DNA of 64,000 bases from Apodospora peruviana (GCA_033439685.1 JAUEDM010000004.1:434001-498000), one strand, 5' to 3'; positions 21,490 to 34,405 are shown, counted from the first letter of the stretch. Notes: generated from the letters alone by a model not told the origin. Translations and numbers: made by a program.

Positions 21490-21805
21490 AGGGGGATCAC
21501 TGTCGGTACAGAATGCAGAGGATCTTCAAGGTCAGAGAGAGGTTGAGGTGCAGATAAATGAGGAAGCACAGATGGGTAGTGGTCGGAAGCCGAGGGTTGA
21601 GACGTGTATGCGGCGCTATGGGAACTGCGGCAAACATGGCCACAATGCGCGTAACTGTCAGGTAGCTGCAGTAATGTTTGAGGAAGACGATTGCGAGTAG
21701 TTTCATTTGTTTGAACTGTTTTGACGGAATTGATATACATTTGGTTGAGAGAGTGTAATTCTGTGAGACTTTTGCCCGTATGGACCTTTTGTATGTGGAC
21801 CACGT
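21490..21805 (+). pseudogene. 3' part of the split pogo element: zinc-knuckle tail and inverted end
   Basis: The frame reads GGSLSVQNAEDLQGQREVE..., matching the GGSLTVQEAHDLL region of the intact transposase. It continues to a CCHC knuckle (CGKHGHNARNC, its first Cys in the preceding YGNC context) and a stop at 21,700. The end CTTTTGTATGTGGACCACGT closes the element at 21,805, followed by TA. It is the partner of 18,385-19,926. Confidence 0.85.
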
Positions 21806-23130
21806 TAAATGTAACGCGGTAAATATAAAGTCGTGTCACGGCCTGGCTCTCGTAGACGGCGGAACTCATCTATTGGGCGCTATCGACGATAATTCTATTC
21901 TAAGGAGAGAAGAGGGAGGAAAATAAAAAGAACGCGACCGCTGCAATTGACCAAATGCTGGTGAGACGGGTTGGCTCCACCGCGGGGTTTACCCGGTTTA
22001 CCACGCGTGGATGACACGTTGTTGCTTGGTCTGGCCCTCACAAGTAGTAGATGTAGGATAGTAAGTGTAGGGGGTAGTTAGTAGGTGTATACCGTAGTGC
22101 GTTTAGGATATGATTTAAATTGTAGGCATATAAGGAATATAGTTTATATATAATAACGCTTTAGTAGTAGGAATATAATAGTTACAAAGGCCATTAATTA
22201 GTAGTCTTTAGTGGGTTGATTATTTTAACGAGATTTAATACCCTATCGAGCGTAAATATTCTAGTAACACACGCTGTTATAGCTTTTAGGACTATCCTAG
22301 CAAGGCCTTACTAGACTAGTTACCCCCTAGAAGTCCCGCTCCGGGAGTTCGCTAAGGCGGCTTTTCTAGTACTACTATATAGAAGGTTATGTCTTTATTA
22401 TTTAAAGTATTTAATATCGTAAACTGTTTAGCAAAGCGAGAGGTTTAATAACGTTTCGCGAAATATAATTAAGTTATTAAATAATGACCCTTAACAAGCC
22501 AGTAAGCTCTATTAAGACAGAGCTTTATAGCCCCTTATCTCTTTAAGTAAATTTTTACTTAAATTAAATATTATACTACGCAATGCTTTATATCTAATAA
22601 TTATAAAGCTATTTTCTATTTTTATTAAGGTATATTTAACGCTTTTCTTTAAATGTTAGCTTTATAAATTAGTTTTTAAAGTTTATAAAGAACTGTTATA
22701 ATAGTTTACGTACCGCAGTAGGAAAATATGGATGGAAACTAGCCTAGGAAAATTAATGTGAATTATTTAATTAGGCAGATCGGAATATATATTGGAACAT
22801 TAATTGCAGTGGCTATGTATTTGCAACTTCAACGCCGCGAACGACCGACGGTAAACAACGGTAGCCCCGCGACTATAACGCTTTTGCCCCGACTGGCCGA
22901 TCGGCGCCGCGTGACTACAACGTTCCTACCCTAACTCGACCGATTGACCCGTACGACCGCAACACTTTTGCCCCTTTTGGTTAATTGAATTACAGTTGAG
23001 AAGTCCGTTAATCTATTAGTTTAAAACTAGTTAATCTATAAGTTAGACGCCAGTTAATTGAAGCTAGTCTAGCTAATTAAAACCAGCGAATTAATCAATA
23101 CTAGCTAATTGATTGAAGCTAGTTAGTTAG

Positions 23131-23782
23131 TGTTAATTTCTAGCCTCTGAATGCCCTGTAAATGCCCTGATTTACAGGGCACTTACACTGAACTGCAGGC
23201 ACGCACCCAGTGCCTTGCAGGGTAGAAGCCTCTAAAACTACAGGGCCCACCGGGTCCCTGTCAGGCTTCCAAAGATCTAGAATACAGGGCGTTCAACACC
23301 CCTAAACCATTGAGGGGGTATAAACCCCACTGAATCTTCTAGAGCCACAAGCCACGAAATTACAGATTACGTGGCAGAACTTACTAGAACTTTACTGTTC
23401 CAGTTTTGTACTAGTAGAATAGAAGGCTCGAGAAGCCCACACAGCCTATAATAGGCCCTCTCCTCTCCTATACTAAGCAAGCAATAAGCAAGCAACAAGA
23501 CAGAAAGCAATTCTATTCTTCTTTCAAGTAGTCATAACAACTCAGCGAGTTGTAACTTACCAAGCTCTGCAACCCAGTTGTTTTATAGTGCATAGTTTAC
23601 TGTAACTGCCCTTTTGGCTCTGTACTACAGGCCTTCTTTTTGCTTCCCTCAGCACCTTACCAAAGCTCTGCTGTTGTACCTCGTACACGCAACGTAGTAA
23701 GCCAGTCTCGGACCAGTGCCGCCCTACTTCCGCTGTACCTACAGCTCTGTATTACAGGCCTGTAAAATCCCACGTAGCAACA
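23131..23782 (-). mobile_element. Solo LTR of 652 bp, GTTAG target duplication
   Basis: An inverted copy of the LTR at 13,159-13,810, of identical length and very similar sequence, starting TGTTAATTTCTAGCC and ending CGTAGCAACA. GTTAG flanks both sides. The two copies differ mostly by scattered transitions. Confidence 0.87.
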
Positions 23783-23799
23783 GTTAGAGCTAGTCAATT

Positions 23800-24110
23800 G
23801 AAGCTAGATGATTGAAGATAGTTATTAAAACTAGTTAATCAAAGCCAATCAAAGCCAGTCTAGCTAATTAGAGCTAGTTAATTAATTGAAGCCAGCCAGC
23901 CAGCCATATAAAGGCAGTTAAGCCAGTCTGTTAAAGCTAGTTAATCGAAGCCAGTTAATCGGAGTTAGTTTAGCTATTTAGAGCCAGCTAGTCAACGCTA
24001 GTTCAACTAGTGAGAGCTAGCTAGAGCTAGCCAGTTAATACTTTAGGAAGTCCGCTGTTTAGCTAATTGAAAACTCCGATTAATATGTCTAAACACTAAT
24101 TAACGGTCGG
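23800..24110 (+). repeat. AGCCAGTC-type degenerate array
   Basis: Short words such as AGCCAGTTAATCGAAGC and TAGCTAATTAGAGC recur with loose spacing. Similar arrays occupy about 20,260-20,560, 26,270-26,640, 27,285-27,960 and 44,090-44,230 (plus), and 25,020-25,560, 31,890-32,500, 33,110-33,370, 34,840-35,240 and 36,400-36,680 (minus orientation). They usually follow the palindromic module, so both probably belong to one larger composite repeat. Confidence 0.6.
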
Positions 24111-25736
24111 CTAGCTTGCTAGCGAGTTAATCGATTGATTAGGTAGTAAAATCGAATATAAAGCAGTGAATATATGGCGGCAAATGCCAAAAAGAGGAGG
24201 GGGGAGGCTGGGTTTATAGGGCAGTAGGTGCAGATCTAAGGGCTTGTAGGTACAGGGAGTAGCAGGGTATGGGAAAAGAAAATGCTCTGTAATTACAAGG
24301 TCGTATAGTGGACAAACGAGGCTGGGGAGATTGATTGGCCTAAGGAGCTTAAATAGTATAATGTTTGAGATAGTCTAACTGCCCCTCCTTAGACTAGTTG
24401 GCATCTTAGATCTCTAGCTTCAATAATTAGAGCTAGCTAGTAAATCAAAATGAATCCAGCTAATCGAAGCTAATTAATCTAAGCTAGCTAGTTAATCAAC
24501 AAGGTAAACGCTAATCGATAGTTCAGAATCTGGTAGATAAGGTAGTTAATAAGCCAATCTAGTTGTATTATGGTTGTGCGGCGCTGGTTAATCCGGTTAG
24601 GGTAGGAGCGTTGTATGGTTTGAAGTGGGAGGAGCGCTACGCGGCTTACAGATAGCTACTGGAAGCTTTAGCGGTGTGATGGTGTCGCAAAATGACCCCC
24701 ACCACTGAGCTAATCTTCCCATAACAAAAGGATGTCAAATTCCAAGTTGACAACGCTTAGAATACCGTGAATTATATACTGGGGTGATTGGGGCTAGTAA
24801 CGGGTTACCAGAATAATTCTAAATTTATAAGAGTACTAGTTAATGGGATAGTTGATCTGATTAGAATAGTAAACCCGTTAAAGACTACTAATTCACAAAC
24901 CTTATAGCTACCATGTTACTACTACTGAAGCGCTGTTACATATACGCTGTATTTACTATATACCCGCTATATGGATTATACTCTATAATTGTGTATTAAC
25001 TAGATAAGTTAATTCACTAGCTTAACAACCCGCTTAACAACTAGTTAGCTTTAGCCCACTAGCTTTGATTAGCTGTATTTACTTCTATTAAGTGGTTTAA
25101 TTAACTTTAACTAGTTAGACCGGCTTTAACTGATTAGCTACGATTGGTCCAGTTAACTTCAATTACTAGTTATAATTAGTTAGATTAGCTTCGACTAACT
25201 AGGTTTAACTAGTTGGTTTTAATTAATTAACTGGCTTTGACTAGTTAGTTGGCTTTAACTGGCTCGGTTTGACTAGCTAACTGGCCTTTATTAGCTATTT
25301 TTGACCAGCTTGATTAGCTTAAATTAATCTAGTTAGCTACGACCGGCCAGTTATTACAAGATAGATTAGTTAGCTTTGATTAGCTATTATAGCTCCGATT
25401 GGCTAGACTAGGTTCGATTTGCTAGATTTAACTAGCTGGACTAGCTTCATCTAGCTGGCTATGACTAGTTAATTTCGCTTAATCGACTAGCTCTAACTAG
25501 CTAGACTAGCTTTGACTGGCTGGCTTACAAACCGTTTATAGACCAAAGAACCTGCAAATTAATTAAGGTCTAGACTAGCCGACCTTTTAACTGTAGTTTA
25601 ATTAACCGGATATGGCAGGAGCGTTATGGTTGCAAGGGGGCCGGTCGGCCCGGTTGGGGTAAGAGCGTTTACATAGCTTAAAGTAACAGGAGCGCCACAC
25701 GGTTGCCAACGCCACTAACTGCTTTATCGGGGACCT

Positions 25737-25897
25737 TATGACGGTCGGTGCGATTGAGCCTTGATTGAATCGATTGCAACCGTCAATGGTATATAACCCA
25801 TTAGAATTCTGAAGGTTAGCACCTTTGGTATTTGCATCTTTTTGCGATTGAGGTGGGTTTGGTGAAATAGTTTGGGTCATTTTACTGGCTCGTCACA
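25737..25897 (+). repeat. Short LTR-like element, subfamily A (161 bp)
   Basis: It starts TATGACGGTCGG (TGTGACGG with a G-to-A change) and ends GGCTCGTCACA, with TATATAACCC and the AGAATTCTGAAGG hairpin arm. It lies within a palindromic module (ATCGGGGACCT on its left). No clean target duplication is visible. Confidence 0.7.
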
Positions 25898-27284
25898 AAT
25901 GGAGGAGAATATACTTAGTGATTAGTTTAAGTACCCTAATTTAAAGGAGATATGCTACTTATTAAACTAGTTTGAGAAAATTAATCAGGTTTAGGGAATT
26001 TACGGCATTATTTAATTTGTTAAATAGGTATATATATGAAAGTATTAATTACAGTAGTTAATTTTTTATAACCTTGACTACGCTAACCGCCAAACGTAAC
26101 CAACTAGAATTAACGGCAGCCGCGCAATTATAACGTTTTCTTCTTATTTATAACCCTTTTACCCGATTATAACACTTTTACTTAACCGGGCCAAGTAGTA
26201 TTGCGTGGCCGTAAGTAATGCCTTTACTCCTTTCGGTTAATTAAATTATAGTTAAAAAGTTGGTTAATCTATAAGAAGCTAGTTAATTTATAAGTTGGAG
26301 ACCAGTCTATCGAAGATAGTTTAGCCAGTTGAAGCTAGTTCAGCCAGTCAAAGGCAAACCAGTTGAAGTCAGCTAGTCGCAGCCAGTCAATTAATTGAAG
26401 CAACCCAATTAGAGCTAGTCAATTCGTAGCAGTCCAGCCACTCGGAGCCAAGCAAAGCCTATCAATCGAAGCCAGCCAGTTAAAGCCAGTCCAGCGAGTC
26501 GGAACAAATCCAGTCAATCAGAGCCAGGTGGTCGAAGCCAACCGGTTGATAGGCCGGAAGCCGACAGACAAGCTAGTTTTCAAGCCAATAGTCAAGCCAG
26601 TAAGCCAGCTAATTCAACCAATTTACAACCAAAACCAATACAGCTAAACGCCAATTCGCGATTGGTATTTTGACAGTCGGCCACTCGATGGACGGCCAGT
26701 CAATCGAAAGCAAATCGACAGGTATAGAGCAGCAAATACAGTGCTGCAAGTACAGTGCTGCAAGTACAGTGCTGCAAGTACAAGGCGGTAGGTGCGGGGA
26801 AGTGGCATATGTAGGGTATTAGTACATACAAGGCATAATTAATGTAGTGTGTATATAGTAAATACTACGTGTATATTTCAGCGCTTCAGTGCGTGCTACA
26901 GTGGCTTCAATGCACGTCAATTAGTGGCCTTCAGCGGGTTAACTATTCTAGAGAGATTCACTACACTAGTGATACGGACTTTTATACATTCTAGGAATAT
27001 TCTAATTGCGGTTACCCTTTTATAGCTCACGCTACAGTTGCTAGCTAGCTTTAATTAATTACCGTAGTACAAATGTAGAGAGCAACTAGCATAAGTGCCC
27101 AAGGGTAAAAGAATTTGGCTACCCACTGAACTAGGCTACGGAGCTTAGGGAATTATTTGATTGACTACATCGGAAAATATGTTAAAATATTAGTTTCAGT
27201 AGTTAACCCGCTGTAACCTCGACTGGGCTAACTGTAGCTAGTTGTAGCTGCGCGACCTCAACGCTCTTTCCCGGCGATAGTTAA

Positions 27285-27960
27285 GCCAGCCAGCCAGTCA
27301 GAGCCAGTCAGTCCAGCCAGTCGAAGCTAATTAATTAAAGCCAGTCTAACTAATTAGAGTTAGCCAGTCGAGCCAGCCAGTTAGAGCCAGCTAGTTAGAG
27401 CCAGCTAGTTAATTGAAAGCCAGTCTGACTAATTAGAGTTAGCCAGTTAGAGCCAGCTAGTTAATTAAAGCCAGTCTGACTAATTGGAGTTAGCCAGTCG
27501 AGCCAGCCAGTTAGAGCCAGCTAGTTAATCAAAGCCAGTCAAGACAGTTAGAGCCAATTAATTAAAGCCAGGCAAACTAGTTAGAGCTAGTTAATTGAAG
27601 CCAGCCGAGCCAATTAGAGCTAGTCAATCAAGGCCAGTCGAGACAGTTAAAGCCAATTAATTAATCAAAGCTAGTTGAAACAATTAGGACCGGTCAATCG
27701 AGCCAGTCAATTGAAGCCAACCGTCAAGCCAATCATCTAGCTAGTCATCAATCCAATCGTCAAGCCAGTAAGTCAGCCAATACAACCAATACACAATTAC
27801 AACTAACACAACCAAACGCCAATCAGCGGTCAACATTTCAATAATTGGCCAATCAATCGACAGTCGGCTAATCAACCAAATCTATCAGCCGACAATTAGC
27901 CAGTCAATCGACAGTCGCCCAGTGGGTCAATCGGTTAGTTAAACATAGAATAGCAAGTAC
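27285..27960 (+). repeat. Degenerate minisatellite of GCCAGTC/TTAGAGCCAGCTAGTTAAT units
   Basis: This is the clearest AGCCAGTC array. Between about 27,340 and 27,560 a unit of roughly 60 bp (AAAGCCAGTCTGACTAATTAGAG, then TTAGCCAGTCGAGCC, then AGTTAGAGCCAGCTAGTTAAT) recurs about three times with small changes. It continues as looser AGCCAGTC words to about 27,960. No coding frame is conserved. Confidence 0.7.
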
Positions 27961-28859
27961 AAAGCGTCAAATATAGGGCGGTAGGTGCAAGGCAGTAGTA
28001 GCGCGTTAGGACGTGATTAATATAGTAGGTATGGTATGTAAGAAGTATAGTGTGTATGTAACATCGTTTTAGTAGCAGTAGTATAATAATTACAAGGTAC
28101 GTCATTTAGTGGCTTTCAGCGGATCAACTGTTTCAGCGAGATCCACTAGTGACTTAGAGGGACAAACTATCCTAGTAATATACGCTGTTATTACCTTTAA
28201 CCCTATTTTAATAACACCTCACTAACTAGTTACCCCCTTACAGGTCCCGCTCCGGTACTGTAGCTAATGTTTTAAGGTATGTGTCGATTCGACTAATTGA
28301 ATAATTCCCTAGGCTGGCTAGGCAAGTGACTCTAGCTAGCTAGTTTAGTAGGTTCCCTAACTGCCCTAGAATAGCACAACTAGTCTAACTCCCTCCTTGA
28401 TTCTCTCATTATGGTAGTTAAGTTTACATACCGTAATATTACGACGTATTTTCCTTCTTTTATTATTATTTGAAAGTATCAATTTAGTTTTTTAACGACG
28501 TTAACATTATAAAGTAGTATTGAGGAATTTGTACTGCTGCTCATATTTGACGTAGTAAAAAGTGTCTACGCGGTGTTACGTGCCACGTAAAAAGTAGGGT
28601 CAAGCTCCTAGAATCTATAGTATGCTATGAAAATAGTAAGACAGAGAAGAAAAAGAAGAAAGAGCAAATTACAATGCGCTCGAGCGAAGGAAGTGGTGTA
28701 GGTGCACAAGCCACTTGCAGGTCACGTGTCTACACCCCTCCTTTGCCCGCCAGACCTGTGCGTACACGTCACGCGGTAAGATCTTAAGCTTTCAGCGTAT
28801 AAATGTTAATATACCTATTATTGCCTTTATACCCGTTATCGCTTTTTAGATATTATACA

Positions 28860-30726
28860 ACACCGCTGTGCTCTTTTTGAGCTCGCCGGTCCATTTGATT
28901 TATTATTTTACAGGAAAACCGTGCTGGTTGCCCCAGTCGGCTGAAAACCCTATACCACATTCTTTAGGTCGGCGCTTAGGACTTCCTCATACTACGGGTA
29001 AAAGGAGGCAGCCCCAGGCTACGCTCCTTGCATTCCCACATCTCGGTCGCTGGCCGGAGCCAGCGTCCCATCGGCTGTAGCCTCGGTGACTGTAGCCTGC
29101 ACCGTCCTATCCCTCATCTCGAGGGTCAGCTTTCCTTGCGTTAGACTCCTGGCAGCTTGCTCCTGTGCAACGTCAAAGGCCGGGGTCTGCCCCGGTGCCG
29201 TTTTCTCGTGACCTCCTGGAATTCTTCCTCCTCTGGGGGAGGGTTACCTCGAAAGGTAACGTTCCTCATTCTCGGCAGCTGTTGTTGCTCCTCTTATTGT
29301 TGCTGTCTCTGGGCAGGCTCGAAAGTCTTCGGCCGGAAATAATATGCCTCCCTCGCTGCACCCCGGCCTTTAACTGCGTCCGGGCACCACCGTGCTCAGG
29401 CCGGGTGCCTCCCTGTGCAATTCGAACAGCGTAGTGGAATCTCGTTGTTACGGGTAGGGCACTGGGCCTCCCCTGCTCTCCTACCCTCCCCGTGAGCCGC
29501 TGTGCCGCACCAAGGGCACAACGCAGACTTCTTGCAAAACCGCTGGGTGTGCCCACACTCCCAACACCGGTAGCATTGGGTTGCTTGGAGAGCACTCCAA
29601 TACGGCTCGCAGTCAAGAATCTGGTCCCGCCAGACTACCCCGTCATCGCAGGCCTTCTTTGCCTCCTCCTGGCTAGTCAGGGTGACTAGTACCGTTGCCC
29701 TCGTCACTCCTGCCATGGTCGGGATCCGGAACTTGACCTTGTCGGCCGACGTCAGACCTAATTGTTTGCCAAAGTCTGCCTCCGTAATATCATTTAGCTC
29801 TCTTTTCAGCATTCCTTTCATAAGGACTGCAAACGTCCTCTTTGCTTCCTTGGCCGACTCGCTGAAGGCCGGTTCAATCCATCCTCCGTTTTCTGAGTGC
29901 CGGTTCTTCGTTTCAATATCTTTCTTGGAAGGTAACGATAACGTCACCACTTGGAAGCTTCCGCGCCGCAATTGCTCCTTCTTTTTTGACACCCCGTTCA
30001 CTGCCTGGACAATCTCCTGCGGAGACCGCCGGGTTAGTGCCGGTTCTGCCGACCCTCTCACCAAGATCTTCTTGTTCAATCATCCTGGTATTCTTTTCGT
30101 AGGAAGTTCCGGTTCTACTATAGTGACCGCGGCCCATGACCGTGCCTGGGCCGGTGTCGTTGCTGGAGCCACCGGAGACTGTCCTTTTTTCTGGACCTCC
30201 TTCCGTACCTCCTGGACCTCTTCCGGACTTCCTCTATAGCCTTTGTCACCTTCTCCTCGACTGCTTTCGCTACAGCCTCTGAGACAATCTTCTGAAGCGC
30301 TGCCGCGTCGATCCAGTTATTACTATTCCTCTCCCTTTCCTTCTCTATCTCTACTTGCTGACGCAGCTTTTGCAGCCGCGTTATACGCGTTAGTCACTGC
30401 GTAGGCGATAGCCTGTTTCTTGTTCGGTGTGAATTCCATGATTATACCCGCCAGCATCTCATCTGATTCGTCACTCAGAGAGGGTTTGGAGCACCGGCGA
30501 AGTCATCGCTGTCTTCGTCGTCGTCACTGTTGTCGTCATCTTCCATTTCTTCGTCGTCATCATCGGCCACTCTGATTGGCTGGGTTCTTCCGGTTGGCAG
30601 GCAGGCCCCGCTTGCGCATGTTTTTTCGTTTTCTTTCTTTCCCTGCCGGCTGCGGTCTCGCCCGCTACCTTGGGAGCCATCGCGGCAAAGCGCAGTAGGT
30701 CCCACGATGGCAGGTCCCACGATGGA
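28860..30726 (-). pseudogene. Truncated Tad-like LINE, ORF1 (gag-like) fragment
   Basis: On the minus strand a gag-like ORF1 starts at 30,680 (MAPKVAGETAAGRERKKTKK), shows an acidic Asp/Glu tract, and after frame breaks continues 30,079..29,396. That part includes an RRM/gag-like domain (TEADFGKQLGLTSADKVKFRIP) and cysteine knuckles CYRCWECGHTQRFC, CPWCGTAAHGE and CSNCTGRHPA. This arrangement is typical of ORF1 in Tad1-clade non-LTR retrotransposons of fungi. Two copies of a 15-bp repeat (AGGTCCCACGATGGC, 30,697-30,726) lie at the 5' end. No reverse transcriptase follows; the copy stops near 28,860. It is markedly more GC-rich than its surroundings, so it is younger or was too short for RIP. 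Confidence 0.8.
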
Positions 30727-31029
30727 AAAATCACAGTCGGAGAATAGAGCTTTTCGAGTTCGATTGAATGATGGTACTTTCAAGTGTTTTGGTGCCTCGA
30801 TTATGAAACTGATATAGGTTACCAAGTGTCTTAATAAGGCGTATAGTTTAGAGTTTTTTAAGGTTGTATTATTTAGCATTTTAAGGATTAACCTTAAATT
30901 ATGGTATACGTAGTACTTTTGCTCACCGTTAGTAGTTAAGAGGATTCTAATATTAATTTTTAAAATATTAATTTTTTGCTCAACTTATCTATGTACCTAA
31001 TATACTTTTATATTTTTCTCCATACCTAC

Positions 31030-31104
31030 TGTAATGAGCCAGTGTAACAACCCAAACCATTACACCAAAATTCCCCTCAATCGCAAAATGATGCCAGAAT
31101 ACCC
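31030..31104 (-). repeat. Truncated short LTR-like element, subfamily A
   Basis: TGTAATGAGCCAGTGTAACAACCC through ATGCCAGAATACC matches the first half of the copy at 35,788. It stops at a junction with the LTR fragment starting about 31,105. Confidence 0.65.
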
Positions 31105-31475
31105 AGGCCTGCATTTCTTTTTTTCCTTTCTCTCCCTATCGTTGTAGAAAATTGTCAGTGGTCAACTCAAGAATTAAGATCGTGTATTTGAGCCAGTAAG
31201 ACTTTATCGTTGCAATAGAACTCTCCCCTCTTGTTTACAGCGCATAGTTTGTCGTGTAGCCCCTGTGTCTAAGTTGAATCGCTCACTTACATTTGTTGTT
31301 ACAGTGCATAGTTCACTGTATTCTTGTTTTATTGTTTCCCCCTACAGTTTCTGTACCGTTGTCGTTTCGCATTCTTCTACCGTGCAGGCTGCAGGTTGTA
31401 CTACGACTTTCACACCTTCTATAGATAGAGCTAAGGGTAGCCATGTAGAAGTAGTTCAGCTCAACAAGTTTAACA
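31105..31475 (+). repeat. TGTTAAACT-type LTR, 3' portion with intact end
   Basis: It matches the 41-kb copy from CCTGCATTTC onward and ends CAACAAGTTTAACA, the inverted counterpart of the 5' end TGTTAAACT. This copy defines the true LTR end. The 5' half is missing. Confidence 0.75.
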
Positions 31476-31623
31476 GGTAGTAACATGGGAGAAAGGGATA
31501 GGGTACATAAGTTACTTCTGCACCCAAATCTTTATACTTATATAGCTTATACGACTACTTTCAGCTGTTCTAAGCCATCGCTGGGCCAAATCCGAGGATT
31601 TTTGGCATTAGGTAGTTAGTAGT

Positions 31624-31786
31624 TATGACGGTCGGTGCAACTCAGCCTTGATTGAATTAATTACGACCGTCAACGGTATATAACCCATTAGAATTCCGAA
31701 GGTTAGCACCTTAGGTATTCTGACATCCTTTTGCAATCGAGGGGGGTTTGGTGTAATGGTTTAGGTCATTGTATTGGCTTGTCACA
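31624..31786 (+). repeat. Short LTR-like element, subfamily A (163 bp)
   Basis: It starts TATGACGGTCGG, ends GGCTTGTCACA, and carries TATATAACCC and the arms AGAATTCCGAAGG / CCTTAGGTATTCT around a TTAGCA loop. Target duplication is not preserved. Confidence 0.7.
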
Positions 31787-31970
31787 ATGACTACCGATTA
31801 ATTAGCCTATTTTCTAAAACGCCGACCATTAATTAATTAGCCTTTAGTTGTGTTAATTATAGATAGTCGTTTACTGGTTGAATCGGCTAACTTACCAGCT
31901 TAACAACTTGCTTAATGACTGGCTTTGATTGGCTAGACTAGTTTCAATTAACTAGCTTTGTTTGGCTGGC

Positions 31971-32080
31971 TTACTAGTCTTGACTGGCTGGCTTACTAGT
32001 CTTGACTGGCTGGCTTACTAGTCTTGACTGGCTGGCTTACTAGTCTTGACTGGCTGGCTTACTAGTCTTGACTGGCTGGC
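31971..32080 (+). repeat. Perfect tandem repeat, 5 x 22 bp
   Basis: TTACTAGTCTTGACTGGCTGGC repeats five times without a mismatch. It lies inside a minus-orientation AGCCAGTC array, whose words (GACTGGCTGGC) make up half the unit. Its perfection against a decayed background suggests recent local expansion. Confidence 0.95.
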
Positions 32081-34274
32081 TTAACTATCTCTAACTGGTT
32101 GCAATTAGTTGGACTACCTTCGATTAATTGGCTCCAACTAGCTCGACTAGTTTGATTGACTTACTGGCTCTAACTGGCTAGACTAGCTCTAACTAGCTAG
32201 TATAATTAGCTAGACTAACTTTGACTAACCGGCTTCAATTAACTACTAGCTTCGACTGGCTTGATTAGTTCAATTAACTAGCTAGGTTCAACTAGCTGGC
32301 TCTGACTGGCTGGACTGGCTTGGACTGGCTGACTTCAATCATTAACTGGCTTTTCTTGGTTGTATTGGGTTAGATGACTAGGTCTAACTGCTTTGACTGG
32401 CTTCGATTAGTTGGCTAGCTCCAACTAGCTGGCTCCGACTAGCTTGATTGGCTTAACTAACTTAACTAGCTTCAACTGGCCTCTGGCTTTTATCAATTAA
32501 TTTTAGTTGATTTTGCTATAATAGTTTGACTGCTATAATAGAGGCTGTACTGTAGGGCTGCTACAGTAGTTGCGTTAGGGCATCTCCCGCTACGTTAATT
32601 AGCTAACTATTAACTACCTAACTGTTAGGTAGTTAGTCGTCAAAATGCTAACTATTAACTAACGTTTAATAATATTACCGTAGCGAGAGAAATAGGGGCG
32701 ACTGGGCAACTACCTTAGCGACGTGTCACTAGAGTAGTCCCAAAATGTATTATAGTGTCCGTAACTAGGATAATGAGGTGACTAGAACCGTTGATTTGAC
32801 TAGAGTAGTGAAACTGCTGAAGGCCACTAATTAGCGTGCGCTGTAGCCTCTGTGTTCTGCCATTAAAGCGCTGTCATATACACGCTGTATTACTATATGC
32901 CCGCTATGTCAATTATACCTTGTATGCACCAGTACCCCGCGCATACGACGTCCTCGCACCTGCCGCCCCCTTATACTTGCCGCCTTGTATTTTTTGCCTC
33001 ATGTTTAATTGACGGATTGACCGACCGCCCGACTATCAATTAACTAGCCGATTGTTAATTGAATGGTCGACTGTTAATTAATTGGCTAATTGTTGAAACG
33101 CCGACTGCTGATTGGGGTGTGGTTGTGTTAGTTGTGGTTGTGTTAGTTGTGGTCGCTTACTGGTTGGATCAGCTGACTTACTGGTTTGAGCACCGGCTTG
33201 ACACCGGCTTACTCTCACTGGCTTGACTGGCTTTGATTGACTGGCACTGACTGGCTGGACCGGCTTCAACTAACTAGTTTTGATTGGCTGGCTCTGATTG
33301 GCTTAACTGGCTTCAACTGGCTTCAACTGACTTCTGATTTGTCAATTGATTTTAACTTGTTGAATTGACTGTAGGTGGCTCGTAGACGTTTTGACTTGTT
33401 AATTGACTGAAAAAGGTAGGAGCGTTGTGGTTCCGCGGCGCCGGTCGGCCCAGTCGGGGTATGAGCGTTATACAGCTTGATGACAGCCACTGAAAGCTTT
33501 AGTGAGGACCTCCTGAAGGAAATTGTCAATTACAAGGCCTTATTGTGTGACTAGAATGGTTGATTTGACTAGAGTAGTTAAACCGCTACAACAGTCGCTA
33601 TAGTTTAGGACTATTGTACTAGCTGTATAGGGTATTTCCCGCTATGGTACTTACGCGATTCTTAACTATTGAGTTTAAGTTTATAAGATTTATTTAAGGG
33701 TTATATATAAGATTTTGGTAAGTAGTAGTTTATAAAACGTATGTAAGTATGGCTTTTATTACGGTGGGTTAAAGTTGTTATATTTAAAAATTTATAAGGA
33801 TGAGTTAAGCTGCTGAATTATTTTACTTTCAAATGTAAAGGTAGTGTAAGTAGTGTTTCAATGATTAATCTTATCGTTTTATTCGTTTATTCATTTATTA
33901 GTAGAAATCTATACTTGAATAGCACTTTACTATGAGTTGTCAATAACGCTTTTGTTGCAATTAGCTAGTAAATAGCCAGCCATTTTTAAAATGGATAAAC
34001 ATTGATAAGCAGAATGGTTTAAAAATATACTAGAAAAATAATTCGGCAAGTTTAGCGGTTTTAAACTACGCAGTAATAGCGATGTAAAGTACGTATTTAA
34101 TAAACTTATTTACAATAATAAGAATGGTACTATAAGCTTTATATATACGGAAGTTTAGGAAAAAGGGTAAACTAGTTATGAAATTTGTTATAATATTTTC
34201 CTTTATATAAGGTACTTTAACCGTGCTTTATATACAGCTTATATATTAATATAAAGTACTTACAAACCATACTA

Positions 34275-34405
34275 GTAACCAAAGCGGGACATCCATGATA
34301 CCACAAAAGAAGTGAGGTACTAGAGTTGCGTCTAAACATTGAAATTCAACTAGATAAGTCTGTACGATCCAGAATTACTGGCTCCTACCACGCATTTCCT
34401 GCATT
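34275..34405 (+). repeat. Dispersed repeat of about 120 bp shared with 37,826-37,945
   Basis: Both copies carry CACAAAAGAAGT / CGCAAAAGAAGT, then TACTAGAGTTGC, TTCAACT[A/T]GATA, TGTACGATCCAG and CTACCAC. No coding potential or terminal structure is visible. The 37.8-kb copy lies within the gypsy relic, so this may be part of an LTR-element internal region. Confidence 0.5.

Noticed and set aside
31971..32080. CRISPR-like array (regular 22-bp repeat)
   Set aside because: The units are contiguous with no spacers, and the organism is a fungus. It is an ordinary tandem repeat.
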